A stretch of 64,000 bases of DNA from Mucilaginibacter sp. PPCGB 2223 (GCF_001705515.1 NZ_MDJS01000001.1:62001-126000), one strand, 5' to 3'; counted from the stretch's first letter, positions 17,447-28,687 are shown. The notes: generated by a model not told the origin, from the sequence alone. Program-made: numbers and translations.

Positions 17447-18175
17447 TCAGCTTTTTGAAGCGGTTTCCTTAGCTTCAAGGGCTTTTTTGGCATCGGCTAA
17501 TCTTTTAAAAGCAGTTATGTTTGATAAAATGGCCAGCACCACTATCGGGAAAGTAAAGATGGTGATGGTTTCGAAAACGTGAAAGGGTATACCGGGGATA
17601 TACAGTTTGTAATCGCCTATATAGTGTTGCGCTATCCCGCAAATAATGGCGAATAAACCGATGGTTACTACACGCTCAGGGCGCTGCATCAGGCCTCCTT
17701 TGCATTCAACTCCCAAACCTTCGGCCCGGGCGCGTACATAGCTCACCATCATCGAGCCGATTAAGGCAACAAAGGCAAAGAACGAACTCAGAAAATAATG
17801 ATGTGCCACAAGGTACCAGCAGATACCCAGGAACATGATCAGCTCGCTATAGCGGTCCAAAACCGAATCGTACAAGGCACCGAAAGTAGAGCTCATTTTA
17901 CCCAGGCGGGCAACCTGCCCGTCGAGCATATCGAACAAACCTGCAAATAACACCAGCGCACCGGCCCAGCCTACATAACGCAGATCGCCGCGATTGCCCT
18001 CTTCGGCGCCTAAAATAAAGATATAGGCAACACCCATATTGAGTAATAAACCGATAGTGGTGATCATGTTGGGCGTAAGTCCGATTTTAACCAATAATTT
18101 AACCAGCGGATCTATAACCTTATAGATGCCCAATTGCAGGCTGGTACGCATGGAGGGTTGACTTACTGTTGCCAT
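17447..18175 (-). CDS. CDP-alcohol phosphatidyltransferase (candidate phosphatidylinositol-phosphate synthase)
   Basis: A 242-residue membrane enzyme with about six helices. The signature D-G-x2-A-R-x8-G-x3-D-x3-D is complete: Asp85, Gly86, Ala89, Arg90, Gly99, Asp103 and Asp107. It transfers a phosphatidyl group from CDP-diacylglycerol to an alcohol. With a myo-inositol-3-phosphate synthase gene in the same run, inositol phosphate is the probable acceptor, giving phosphatidylinositol phosphate. It lies between the DUF5686 and DUF4833 genes, all on the same strand. Confidence 0.85.
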   Translation of the reverse strand: MATVSQPSMRTSLQLGIYKVIDPLVKLLVKIGLTPNMITTIGLLLNMGVAYIFILGAEEGNRGDLRYVGWAGALVLFAGLFDMLDGQVARLGKMSSTFGALYDSVLDRYSELIMFLGICWYLVAHHYFLSSFFAFVALIGSMMVSYVRARAEGLGVECKGGLMQRPERVVTIGLFAIICGIAQHYIGDYKLYIPGIPFHVFETITIFTFPIVVLAILSNITAFKRLADAKKALEAKETASKS

Positions 18176-18203
18176 TTTTCTCTGTTTTACGCCTCAAATT
18201 TAA

Positions 18204-20741
18204 TCAAAAATCAAACGTTGCCCTTGTTCTTATACCAAAACGTGTTGTATTTGGATTATCGAGATAGTTAAAACGCTCAACCAGGTCGACACGGAAAAAT
18301 TTCAGAATGTTACCTATACCCACGCTACCCTCTGTATACGGCCCCTTGTTTAACGAATAGGTTAGTGGCCTGCCGTCGGCATCTGTCGGGAACTGGAGCA
18401 AATTGGGATGGAGAGCCGGGTTATTCTCGTCGCGGATACCGCCATAAAGCGCTTTAAAAGTAATGTATTCGCGCCATTTTAAACGCTTAAACAATGGTAC
18501 CTTATTAAAAAAGAACCCGTTAAAGGTATGGTCGATATGAAAGCCTACGTAATGATCGCTCACAAACTCCAGAAAGTTCATTAAGTTGTACGAATCCAGT
18601 TGGTACGAATAGGTTTGATTTGCCCGGTGTATAGTTAGCAGCGGGTATGGCGCTTGCCCGAACAGATAACCACCTTCCACAGTCAAATCAGCATAACCTA
18701 ACTGCGACAGGTAAAAGCGCTTGTCAAAACGCCCATGTAAGCGCTGGTAGTTATATTGGCCGCCAAACAGGTCTTTCACTCCTGCGGTATAATCCACATT
18801 CCAGATGGGGTATTTGCTTGGGATAGTTATCCGGTATATTTTGCCCTGCAGCAATTGCTCGTGCGGTACATAGCGTAAATGCAGCGATAACTCGGATGTG
18901 GTGAGGTTGGGTACTATATTCGGTGTGTTGTTGATATTATCGATGAACTGGAGCGATCCTGCCGGTGCCTGCTTCCAGTATTTATAGCCAAAGTTGTACG
19001 AGAAATGGTTCTCCAGCTCGTGCACATAATCAAAACGGTAATAGTCGTTATACAGGTATTTATCGTTCACACCTCGCTTAAATGAGAGCAGGAAGTTATC
19101 TTCCTGAACAAACTGCAGCTCGGCACCGGGTATTTTGGTATCGCGCTGAATGCTTACCCTGAGGTAATTTTGCGGGAAGCGATAGATGGTTTTATCATTA
19201 ATAGAGTATGTTGCGCTGGCAAAATATTTCCACCGCTCATCGCGGAAACCGTAGGCGGCATAAGTCTCAAAGTAATAACGTTTGCTCAACTCGGGTGTGG
19301 TACGGCCGCCCAAACGAAGACGGAAACCTTCAACAGGGTTGAAACTATAAAATGTATTTGCCGGGCCGACTTCAAACCAATCGAACGATTTATAGCCTGC
19401 CAGTAAAAGAGATGCGATATCCATGGTGCGCCTGAACGATGGCATCCTTTTCAGGCTATCAATATTCGTATAAACTTTCGATTCGGCTGTGGTCAGGGTA
19501 TCGGTACCGCGCGCCTTTGTCCAAAAATCTTCCGATCGCTTATCCACGCCTTCGGGTGGCAAAGCATCTACGTTGTTATAGGTTGTATCGGGCCGGGGTT
19601 TGTTAATGACATAATCGCGATAAGATAACGTTCGTTCGCCAAACAGGCCTGCCTTACCCTTTTTGGTGATACCAAAATCAGCCATCATATCCGTTTTTTT
19701 CAGGATATATTTTCCATCGGCAGTTTTTTCAAAATCCTGGTTTACATACAGGTCGCGCACCCAGTTGAGGTTAATGTTCCTGTTGATGGATAATTTGGCT
19801 TTTTGCACCGCGTATGCGCTGTCGAGCGTAATGTATATCTCACCCTCGAATAACATATCGGTGGTATTACGAGGCGTAAAACTCAGCTCGATGAGTTTGG
19901 TATTGCCGTCGGTAATGGTATCGGTAATAAAGAATTTATAAAAGGTAGGAGCCTCGTCGCATATAGGGCTCAGGAATTGATTGGTCATCAGGAAGATATT
20001 GTTTGAATAGATATCAACCTCCGAATACATGCGGTTCAGATAGGTGTTCACGCCTTCATCATCAATAAAGCTACCGAAATTCACCTTCTTTTCGCCGATA
20101 ACAACCGTTTTTTTTGCTTTAGGATCGTTACGATAATAGTTTTGCGTTAGTTTCTCATCCAGGTAAACAGGTAATAATGATTTGCCGGGCATGGTTGAGC
20201 TATCGCGGTTATCCAGTAAAAACTTGTATTTGCGGAAGAACTTTTTATCGCTGATGCCGGCCGACAGGTTACTGAACGAGAATTGCAGCTTCTCATACTG
20301 CTGGTACTCGGCGTAATTATAGCTTTGCAGGCGGTTCTGGTGTTTATGTTCGATGACCTTGCGGATCAACTCAACAGCCGGGTTATCTTTATTTCGATAT
20401 TTGGTCCTCTTTGCGGAGTTGATACTCACCTCCGTCAGCACCTTGCCTTCCTGCTGCAGTTTAAAGTTCACGGTTTGGTCCTGCCCGTTAGTGATGTTAC
20501 GGATAACGATCTTGTAACCTATAAACGATATTTTGACCTGTGTATATGATTTGTTGGTACGCAGCACATATTTGCCGTTGGCGTCGGTAAGGGTACCGGT
20601 AGTGCTGCCGTTAAACGCAACGCTCACAAAAGGCAAGGGCTGATTGTTGTGCGCATCGGTTACCACCCCTCTTACAACAGTAGTTTGTGCATTAACAACA
20701 ATTGTTAAAAAGATAAAAAAAGAGAGTATATAGTACTTCAT
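18204..20741 (-). CDS. DUF5686-type outer-membrane protein with CarboxypepD_reg-like domain
   Basis: An 845-residue protein with a signal peptide (about 1-18, ending VVNAQ). Residues about 20-105 form a carboxypeptidase-regulatory-like beta-sandwich (VVRGVVTDAHNNQPLPFVSV). The rest is a long beta-rich region ending in an aromatic C-terminus (RATFDF) typical of outer-membrane barrels. The domain order matches DUF5686 proteins of Bacteroidota, whose role is unknown. Its place inside the lipid cluster, 28 bp from the phosphatidyltransferase gene, raises the possibility of a role in placing or sensing sphingolipids in the outer membrane. That is speculation. Confidence 0.78.
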   Translation of the reverse strand: MKYYILSFFIFLTIVVNAQTTVVRGVVTDAHNNQPLPFVSVAFNGSTTGTLTDANGKYVLRTNKSYTQVKISFIGYKIVIRNITNGQDQTVNFKLQQEGKVLTEVSINSAKRTKYRNKDNPAVELIRKVIEHKHQNRLQSYNYAEYQQYEKLQFSFSNLSAGISDKKFFRKYKFLLDNRDSSTMPGKSLLPVYLDEKLTQNYYRNDPKAKKTVVIGEKKVNFGSFIDDEGVNTYLNRMYSEVDIYSNNIFLMTNQFLSPICDEAPTFYKFFITDTITDGNTKLIELSFTPRNTTDMLFEGEIYITLDSAYAVQKAKLSINRNINLNWVRDLYVNQDFEKTADGKYILKKTDMMADFGITKKGKAGLFGERTLSYRDYVINKPRPDTTYNNVDALPPEGVDKRSEDFWTKARGTDTLTTAESKVYTNIDSLKRMPSFRRTMDIASLLLAGYKSFDWFEVGPANTFYSFNPVEGFRLRLGGRTTPELSKRYYFETYAAYGFRDERWKYFASATYSINDKTIYRFPQNYLRVSIQRDTKIPGAELQFVQEDNFLLSFKRGVNDKYLYNDYYRFDYVHELENHFSYNFGYKYWKQAPAGSLQFIDNINNTPNIVPNLTTSELSLHLRYVPHEQLLQGKIYRITIPSKYPIWNVDYTAGVKDLFGGQYNYQRLHGRFDKRFYLSQLGYADLTVEGGYLFGQAPYPLLTIHRANQTYSYQLDSYNLMNFLEFVSDHYVGFHIDHTFNGFFFNKVPLFKRLKWREYITFKALYGGIRDENNPALHPNLLQFPTDADGRPLTYSLNKGPYTEGSVGIGNILKFFRVDLVERFNYLDNPNTTRFGIRTRATFDF

Positions 20742-20815
20742 TTATATTGTGATACGGTTTAGACTTACAATAACTGCAATTGTTAAGTCGTCATTGTAAT
20801 TAAAACGTGGCGAAG

Positions 20816-20831
20816 TTAATCAATTGATTAA
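20816..20831. promoter_or_regulatory. 16-bp palindrome upstream of the DUF5686 gene
   Basis: TTAATCAATTGATTAA is a perfect palindrome 75 bp before the DUF5686 start, downstream of the ino1 terminator. A plausible operator for the promoter of the DUF5686-PAP2 half of the cluster. Confidence 0.4.
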
Positions 20832-20901
20832 ATGTTAGTGTTGTTAAAAAGTCAAATATTGCAGAATACAACGGCTTGCGGTGGATATAATTGCTGCCCA
20901 T

Positions 20902-20932
20902 AAAAAAAGGCAGCCTGAATATGGGCTGCCTT
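20902..20932 (-). terminator. Rho-independent terminator after ino1
   Basis: On the minus strand, AAGGCAGCC pairs with GGCTGCCTT around an eight-base loop, followed by a seven-T run. It ends the ino1 transcript and splits the lipid cluster into two transcription units. Confidence 0.88.
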
Positions 20933-20952
20933 CACTTATTGTGTTGATAATG

Positions 20953-22278
20953 TTACATGGATTCGACCAGGTCCTGGTAATAATCGAGCCCCAGGTGAGT
21001 GATCAGGTCTTCGCCCATCATATGGCGCAGGGTATTTTGAAGCTTAATTAATTGCTTAAAAATATCGTGCTCCGGAGGTAAGCCCGGCGCTGTTTGCGGC
21101 GATTTGAGATAGAACGATAACCATTCCTGGATGCCGCTCATGCCGGCGCGTTTGGCCAGATCGCTAAATAAAGCCAGATCCAATGCTACCGGAGCAGCGA
21201 GAATCGAATCGCGGCAGAGGAAGTTGATCTTGATCTGCATCTGGTAACCCAGCCAGCCGAAGATATCGATGTTATCCCAGCTCTCTTTATTATCGCCATG
21301 CGGCGGGTAGTAGTTGATACGTACTTTATGGTAAAGATCGCCGTATAGCTCGGGGTTGATCTCGGGTTTGAAAATTTCTTCCAGTACGCTCAATTTCGAT
21401 ACTTCTTTGGTTTTAAAGTTGTCCGGGTCATCCAGCACCCAGCCATCGCGGTTGCCTAAAATGTTTGTTGAGAACCAGCCTTTAACACCCAGGGCACGCG
21501 CATGTAAACCCGGCGCCAGGATGGTTTTCATCAGGGTTTGCCCGGTTTTAAAGTCTTTGCCTGCGATCGGTGTTTCGGTTAATTTGGATAGCTCAACAAG
21601 CGCCGGGATATCCACTGTTAAGTTAGGGGCACCGTTAGTGAAAGGTATGCCTAATTTTAAAGCAGCATACGCATAGATCATGCTTGGCGCGATGCGGTCG
21701 TCACTGTCGTGCAAAGCCTGCTCAAACGCAGCCAGGGTTTGGTGCACTTCCGATTCTTCAAAATAGATCTCGGTCGAACCGCACCAGATCACCACGATAC
21801 GATCACAATTGTGTTCTTTCTGGAAGTCAGTAATGTCTTTCATCACCTGCTCGGCCAGGTCGTATTTGGTGGTGAACTGTTTAATGTGTTTGCCGTCGAG
21901 GTTTTTAACGTAGTTATGGTCAAAAGCCGCTTTCATCGGTTTAATGGCCTCTAACGGAGCTTTTACAGCATTCAATAACCCTGCGTCTAAAACCTTGGCG
22001 TTCGATGCAGCTTCGAAAACGTTATCTTCGTAAACGTCCCAGCCACCAAAAACAATATCGCTCAGATCGGCCAGGGGAACGAAATCTTTAATCTTAGGGT
22101 AACGGTTTTCGGTACGTTTGCCTAAGCGGATATTGCTCATCTGTGTCAACGAACCTATTGGTTGTGCAATGCCAAGCTTAACAGCTTCAACGCCTGCTAT
22201 TAATGTAGTTGCTACCGCGCCTAAACCCGGAATTAGGATGCCTAACTTACCCTCGGCTGGTTTTATAGAATTCTTCAT
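20953..22278 (-). CDS. ino1: Myo-inositol-3-phosphate synthase
   Basis: A 441-residue enzyme that turns glucose-6-phosphate into myo-inositol-3-phosphate using NAD. The N-terminal Rossmann motif is LGILIPGLGAVATTLIAGVE. Further family segments include VIWCGSTEIY, FTNGAPNLTVDIPAL, AGKDFKTGQTLMKTILAP and SWDNIDIFGWLGYQMQIKINF. The AGKDFKTGQT block is diagnostic of MIPS. It supplies the head group for phosphatidylinositol and inositol-phosphoryl-ceramide. Its neighbour upstream is the CerR-like reductase (42 bp), linking inositol and ceramide branches. Confidence 0.93.
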   Translation of the reverse strand: MKNSIKPAEGKLGILIPGLGAVATTLIAGVEAVKLGIAQPIGSLTQMSNIRLGKRTENRYPKIKDFVPLADLSDIVFGGWDVYEDNVFEAASNAKVLDAGLLNAVKAPLEAIKPMKAAFDHNYVKNLDGKHIKQFTTKYDLAEQVMKDITDFQKEHNCDRIVVIWCGSTEIYFEESEVHQTLAAFEQALHDSDDRIAPSMIYAYAALKLGIPFTNGAPNLTVDIPALVELSKLTETPIAGKDFKTGQTLMKTILAPGLHARALGVKGWFSTNILGNRDGWVLDDPDNFKTKEVSKLSVLEEIFKPEINPELYGDLYHKVRINYYPPHGDNKESWDNIDIFGWLGYQMQIKINFLCRDSILAAPVALDLALFSDLAKRAGMSGIQEWLSFYLKSPQTAPGLPPEHDIFKQLIKLQNTLRHMMGEDLITHLGLDYYQDLVESM

Positions 22279-22320
22279 AAAAGATGTAAATAGAACGTAA
22301 ATAAAGTGTAAAAATGCAAA

Positions 22321-23310
22321 TTAAAGTAAATGGTTTAATTTATACCATTGTAAAGATTCTGTTAATCCGTGTTCCAGGTCATATTTTGGTAAATAATTCA
22401 AATCGCGATTAGCCTTATCGACACTGCATATCCAGTTGGCTGCCGTGAGCTCATTCAGCTTTTCGATATTAAGTGCCGGGCTTTTGTCGCTTTTGGCGTA
22501 AAGCCGTTCCATTATACCGGCCAATACACGGATAGCCGGAACGGGCAAGTGTATCTTTAACGTCCTTTTGTTCAGTATCTGTTTGGTTAGCCTGGCCAAT
22601 TCGTACCGGTCGTAAGCTTTGCCATCGCTTACGTTGTATGTTTTTTGTACGATATCGCTTTGTAAGGCCCGAACAGTCAGGGCTGCTAAATCTTTAACAT
22701 ATACAAAGCTTAATTGTTGGGGCGCTTTGCCGATATAAGGTTCAAAACCCTTGGCGAATGTTTTAAGGATGATAAAAATGCCTTCATCGCGCGGGCCGTA
22801 AACTGCGGTAGGGCGTAAAATAATGAGCGGGAGCGAGGTAAGCGGAGCCAGCATTTGCTCGGCCAACAATTTGCTTTTGCCATAAGCAGTTACCGGCGCT
22901 GCCCGGGTATTCTCGGTAATAACACCTTCGGTTGTAGGTAACGGCCCCATCGCCGCAAGGCTGCCTAAAAAAACGAATTTTTTTAAAGAGATGTTGGCCT
23001 GCGATGCTGCCAGTGCCAGGTTGTAGGTGTATTGGGCGTTGACGATATTGTATTCCTGCTCGTTTTTAGCGGCGGTAATGCCGGCGGCGTGGATGATATA
23101 CGCGAACTGATGTTTTTCGAGTTCGGCTTTCAACGCCTCGACGCTGGTAAAATCGGGGCAGCAATATTGGATGTCAAAGTCCTTCAGATGATCGATCTTG
23201 CTGCTGCGCCTTATTGCCGCAATAACTTCCAGGTTATTTTTTAATGCTTCCGCAATGAGGTGATAGCCGACAAAACCACTGGCGCCGGTTATTAAAACCC
23301 GTTCGCTCAT
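22321..23310 (-). CDS. NAD-dependent epimerase/dehydratase, CerR-like candidate 3-oxo-ceramide reductase
   Basis: A 329-residue extended SDR. It has the Rossmann motif VLITGASGFVGYHL at residues 4-17, an active-site YGKSK (Tyr and Lys of YxxxK) and RPTAVYGPRDEG. In Caulobacter an epimerase/dehydratase of this kind (CerR) reduces 3-oxo-ceramide after N-acylation, and here the gene directly follows a GNAT-type gene and spt. The assignment is therefore contextual. A nucleotide-sugar epimerase is the fallback. Two bases separate it from the GNAT-type gene. Confidence 0.75.
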   Translation of the reverse strand: MSERVLITGASGFVGYHLIAEALKNNLEVIAAIRRSSKIDHLKDFDIQYCCPDFTSVEALKAELEKHQFAYIIHAAGITAAKNEQEYNIVNAQYTYNLALAASQANISLKKFVFLGSLAAMGPLPTTEGVITENTRAAPVTAYGKSKLLAEQMLAPLTSLPLIILRPTAVYGPRDEGIFIILKTFAKGFEPYIGKAPQQLSFVYVKDLAALTVRALQSDIVQKTYNVSDGKAYDRYELARLTKQILNKRTLKIHLPVPAIRVLAGIMERLYAKSDKSPALNIEKLNELTAANWICSVDKANRDLNYLPKYDLEHGLTESLQWYKLNHLL

Positions 23311-23312
23311 AT

Positions 23313-24431
23313 CTATATCTGTTTTTCGTAGATGCGGTATTTTTTATACGGGTCGCCTTTGATGGCGATAATGGCCTCGTTGATCATGGTATTGTTATCC
23401 AATGTCCACCCTGCTTCGGCGTGTTTGAGGCCCTTGCGTTTATATTCCTTAATAATTGTCCCGTAAAGGCAGGCTTCGATACCCATTTTACGGTAACCGT
23501 CGATAACGCCCAGAGCATAAATACGCAGGCTTTTGATCTTCTTTTTATTCAGCAGCAGCTTAAATATCCCGGTAGGGAACAGGCGGCCGCGTTTGATGGT
23601 TCGGAATATTTCGTTGTAGTTGGGCAGCGCCAAACCGAAAGCTACGATCTTGCCATCCTGCTCGGCAACCAGGGCAAAGTCGGGGTCGAGGATGAGTTTC
23701 AGATCTTTGGCCAGATAGTCAAACTCATCGTCGGTTAGTGGTACAAATCCGGTATTTTTGTCCCAGGCCGAGTTGTAAACCGTACGCAGCTTCTCAACTT
23801 CGGATTTAAAGTTTTTGAGGTTTACCTTGCGGATGATGATATTATTGCGCTTTAAACGTTCCTGCAGAGCATTGAGCAACCTTACTGATTTATCATCGTA
23901 ACCATCGCCATCCCAATGCCAGGCTATCAGGTCGACTTGTTTCGAGTACCCTGCTTTTTCAACCAGTTGCTCATAGTAAGGCGCATTATAGGTCATCATC
24001 AAAAACGGCGGGCTGTCGAAACCTTTTATCAGCAGGCCGCAGGCTTCGTTGGTTGAGAAATTGGTCGGGCCGATCAGTTTCTGATCGATGCCCTTTGCTT
24101 TCAGCCAATCCGTTACGGCTTTAAAAAGGAGGTCGGCAGTTTCCTGATCGTTAATACAATCAAAAAATCCCCAGAAACCATCGTTGCGATGATTAAACTC
24201 GTTGTGCGCATTGTTTAGGATGGCGGCTATGCGGCCAACGATCTTGTCGCCGTCGTAAGCTAAAAAGCATTGCAGCGAGTTATGCTTATGGAAAGGGTGC
24301 GTAGTGAGCAGGTCGCGCTGGGCGATGAACAGTTCGGGCACGTAGTTCGGGTCGTCTTCATACAGATCGTGCGGGAAATCGATAAATGCTGCCATATCTT
24401 TTTTCGACTGTACCTGAACTACTTTTTTCAT
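23313..24431 (-). CDS. GNAT-like acyltransferase, candidate bacterial ceramide synthase
   Basis: A 372-residue protein with weak GNAT similarity: an N-terminal FPHDLYEDDPNYVPELFIAQ segment and a C-terminal ALGVIDGYRKMGIEACLYG acyl-CoA-binding-like loop. Proteins of this family occur widely in Bacteroidota as hypothetical or N-acetyltransferase entries. Bacterial ceramide synthases described in Caulobacter also belong to a GNAT-like group, and this gene sits directly between spt and a CerR-like gene. The likely reaction is N-acylation of 3-oxo-sphinganine. Confidence in the fold is moderate and in the substrate lower. Confidence 0.68.
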   Translation of the reverse strand: MKKVVQVQSKKDMAAFIDFPHDLYEDDPNYVPELFIAQRDLLTTHPFHKHNSLQCFLAYDGDKIVGRIAAILNNAHNEFNHRNDGFWGFFDCINDQETADLLFKAVTDWLKAKGIDQKLIGPTNFSTNEACGLLIKGFDSPPFLMMTYNAPYYEQLVEKAGYSKQVDLIAWHWDGDGYDDKSVRLLNALQERLKRNNIIIRKVNLKNFKSEVEKLRTVYNSAWDKNTGFVPLTDDEFDYLAKDLKLILDPDFALVAEQDGKIVAFGLALPNYNEIFRTIKRGRLFPTGIFKLLLNKKKIKSLRIYALGVIDGYRKMGIEACLYGTIIKEYKRKGLKHAEAGWTLDNNTMINEAIIAIKGDPYKKYRIYEKQI

Positions 24432-24532
24432 CGTGATGATTTGTTGTTTAATGGAGATAAAGCTATCATGAGCTATTTGGTGCTTTTTAGCGGTTGCTCA
24501 TGATGGTTTCATAAGACAAAATGGGTATAAAT

Positions 24533-24578
24533 AAAAACGCGTTTTAACTATAAAAGTAAATCTTATAGCTAAAACGCG
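24533..24578 (-). terminator. Terminator after spt
   Basis: A 16-bp stem with one mismatch (CGCGTTTTAACTATAA and its partner) is followed on the minus strand by TTTTTATTT. It separates spt from the GNAT gene, so spt is its own transcript. Confidence 0.75.
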
Positions 24579-24591
24579 CGGTATCGGTTTC

Positions 24592-26131
<1,540 letters not shown>

Positions 26132-27466
26132 ATGAAAAGACGCTTGTTTTTGTTTTTTGTTACAATAATTTGTTCTGTTTTATTACCAATATGCTTGCAT
26201 GCGCAGGCTAAAACCGATAGCCTGCCCACGGCGGTTTCATTGCCCCAATGTATCAGTTTTGCTTTAAAAAATCAACCCTCGGCAAAACAAGCTTCCATTG
26301 ATGAACAAATTAACGAAAAGAATATAGGAATTGCCCTTGCCGACTGGCTGCCGCAGATTAACGCCGGCGGCAGTGCGCAACATTATTTTGAGTTGCCGCA
26401 ACAACCGTTTAACGGTGGTTTTATTACCAGCGGCGTAGCCAACTCTTCTACATTATCGTTAACGGGCAACCAGGTTATCTATAATAATACCGTGGCGCTG
26501 GCTTCGCGCACTTCAAAATACAGCAGGCAATACTATAAACAAAACATATTGAGCACACAGATCAATGTGGTAGCCGATGTAAGCAAGGCTTTTTATGATG
26601 TGCTGCTATCGCAGCGCCAGCTGGCAATTATTAACGAGGATATTTTGCGCCTGCAGCGTAGTTTAAAAGATGCTTATGCGCAATACCAGGCCGGTGTGGT
26701 TGATAAAACCGACTATAAGCAGGCGACGATTTCGTTAAATAACGAACTGGCCAGCCGGAAGCAAGCCGAAGAAGCCATTAAAAGCAAGATAGCTTACTTA
26801 AAACAGGTAATGGGGCTTACACCGCAAAAACCGATCGAACTGGTGTACGACTCGACGCAACTGGAGCGCGAAACAGTGATCGATACTTTGCAAGCCCTGG
26901 ATGTAAACAACCGCGTTGAGTATAAACAGCTGCAAACTCAAAAAACGCTCGACAATCTAAACGTCGATTATTACCGCTGGTACTTTTTACCGTCGGTTTC
27001 GGCGTTTGGCAGTTACAACCTGGGCTATTATAGCCCGAACCTGAGCGATCTGTACAGCCGTTCGTTCCCTAACTCGCTTGTCGGGCTCAATGTATCGGTC
27101 CCCATTTTTACGGGCAATAAACGCATACAAAATGTAGCGAAAGCAAAGCTGCAGGTTGAACGTGCCGATCTGGATATCGAAAACACCCGCAACCTCATCA
27201 ATACCGAATATACCCAGGCCCTGGCGGGCTATAAGAGCAGTTACAACGATTATAAAGTGTTGCGCGATAACGTGGCCCTGGCCAAGGATGTTTATAATGT
27301 GGTGTTTCTGCAATACCGCGAAGGGATTAAAACTTATCTGAATGTGATCACCGCCGAAAGCGACCTGCGCACATCAGAGCTTAATTATTATAACGCATTG
27401 TTCAATGTTTTATCAACCAAGATCGATCTTCAAAAAGCACTCGGAACCCTATCAGTACAATATTAA
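26132..27466 (+). CDS. TolC-family outer-membrane efflux protein
   Basis: I place the start at the ATG at 26132 rather than the upstream in-frame GTG at 26111, because it begins a clean signal peptide (MKRRLFLFFVTIICSV to LHAQ). The protein is about 444 residues and contains the two repeated long-helix OEP domains of TolC. Signs are alternating coiled-coil stretches (LSQRQLAIINEDILRLQRSL) and the NVSVPIFTGNKRIQNVAKAK strand. It forms the outer-membrane channel of a tripartite pump with the next two genes. Confidence 0.9.
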   Translation: MKRRLFLFFVTIICSVLLPICLHAQAKTDSLPTAVSLPQCISFALKNQPSAKQASIDEQINEKNIGIALADWLPQINAGGSAQHYFELPQQPFNGGFITSGVANSSTLSLTGNQVIYNNTVALASRTSKYSRQYYKQNILSTQINVVADVSKAFYDVLLSQRQLAIINEDILRLQRSLKDAYAQYQAGVVDKTDYKQATISLNNELASRKQAEEAIKSKIAYLKQVMGLTPQKPIELVYDSTQLERETVIDTLQALDVNNRVEYKQLQTQKTLDNLNVDYYRWYFLPSVSAFGSYNLGYYSPNLSDLYSRSFPNSLVGLNVSVPIFTGNKRIQNVAKAKLQVERADLDIENTRNLINTEYTQALAGYKSSYNDYKVLRDNVALAKDVYNVVFLQYREGIKTYLNVITAESDLRTSELNYYNALFNVLSTKIDLQKALGTLSVQY

Positions 27467-27479
27467 TCTACAAATTACA

Positions 27480-28664
27480 ATGAATAAGAGATATGTTTTT
27501 ACCCTCGGTCCGGCGGCGATGCTGATGTGGGCAACAGCGTGCAAGCAACCTGCAAACCCCAATGCAGCAGCAGTACCGCCAACCCCTGTTAACCTGGCTA
27601 CAGCGACTAAAGCCAACGCAGTATTTTACGATCAGTACCCCGGTACAGTGGTTGCGCTTAACAGCGTGCAATTACGGGCACAGGTTGGCGGCTTTATTAC
27701 CGGTATATTTTTTAAGGAGGGCGATGTGGTGACCAAGGGCCAGTCGCTGTACGAGATAGACCGCCGTAAGTACGAAGCTGCCTATTTGCAGGCCAAGGCC
27801 AACCAGGCCAACGCCGAAGCCAGTTTGGTACGCGCACAAAAAGATGCCGACCGTTATAACCAGCTTTTAAAGCAGGACGCCGTGGCCAGGCAATTGGTTG
27901 ATAATGCCAATGCAACGCTCGCATCGAGCCAGAGCCAGGTAGAGGCCGCCAAGGCAGCTGTATTTTCGGCTAAAACCGATCTGGATTATTCCATCATCAG
28001 GGCGCCGTTTACCGGGCGTATTGGCATATCGCAGGTAAAATTAGGCGCGCAGGTAACCCCGGGCACCACCATTTTAAATACCATATCGAGCGAAGACCCG
28101 ATAGCTGTTGATTTTGTGGTAGATGAAAACAGCGTAGGCCGTTTTGAGCAAATGAAAAGTAAAGGCGCGGTTAATCCCGATTCGGCTTTCAGGGTAAAAC
28201 TGTCGGATAACACAACCTATCCGCAGCCAGGAAAGATACTGGTGGTTGACAGGGGGGTGGACAATCAATCGGGAACGATCAAAGTGCGCATAGAGTTTCC
28301 AAATCCTAAAAAGCAACTGGTTGATGGTATGAGCTGCACATTGCAGGTGTTGAACAATCAGTCGGGCGAGCAGATCATCATCCCGTACAAGGCTGTGGTT
28401 GAGCAATTGGGAGAGTATTTTGTTTACGTAGCCAGTGATAGTACGATGAAATCGCCCAGGGATACGACCAAAATCATACCAGACACCATTGCCAAACAAT
28501 ATAAGGTAAAGCTTGGACAGCAGACCGGTACCAACGTGGTTATCCTGTCGGGCATAAAAGAAGGCGATAAGGTGGTGACCGACGGCTTGCAACGCTTACG
28601 CGATAAGGGCCGCATTGCAGTAGGGAAGCCAAAAAAACCGGCACAAGGCCAGTTAAAACAGTAA
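27480..28664 (+). CDS. RND efflux periplasmic adaptor (MFP) lipoprotein
   Basis: Starting at the ATG at 27480, 14 bp after the tolC-like stop, gives a 394-residue protein with a lipoprotein signal (MLMWATAC, Cys at about 22). The longer frame from 27405 would overlap the previous gene. The adaptor layout is clear: the lipoyl half-motif AQVGGFITGIFFKEGDVVTKGQ, a coiled-coil hairpin (YLQAKANQANAEASLVRAQK), then RAPFTGRIGISQVKLGAQVTPG. It bridges the inner-membrane pump and the outer-membrane channel. Confidence 0.92.
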   Translation: MNKRYVFTLGPAAMLMWATACKQPANPNAAAVPPTPVNLATATKANAVFYDQYPGTVVALNSVQLRAQVGGFITGIFFKEGDVVTKGQSLYEIDRRKYEAAYLQAKANQANAEASLVRAQKDADRYNQLLKQDAVARQLVDNANATLASSQSQVEAAKAAVFSAKTDLDYSIIRAPFTGRIGISQVKLGAQVTPGTTILNTISSEDPIAVDFVVDENSVGRFEQMKSKGAVNPDSAFRVKLSDNTTYPQPGKILVVDRGVDNQSGTIKVRIEFPNPKKQLVDGMSCTLQVLNNQSGEQIIIPYKAVVEQLGEYFVYVASDSTMKSPRDTTKIIPDTIAKQYKVKLGQQTGTNVVILSGIKEGDKVVTDGLQRLRDKGRIAVGKPKKPAQGQLKQ

Positions 28665-28687
28665 TTTTTTAAGACGGAAACTACACT

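Noticed and set aside
27405..27479. Upstream start of the adaptor protein overlapping the tolC-like gene
   Set aside because: It gives 25 residues before a normal lipoprotein signal and overlaps the previous gene in another frame.
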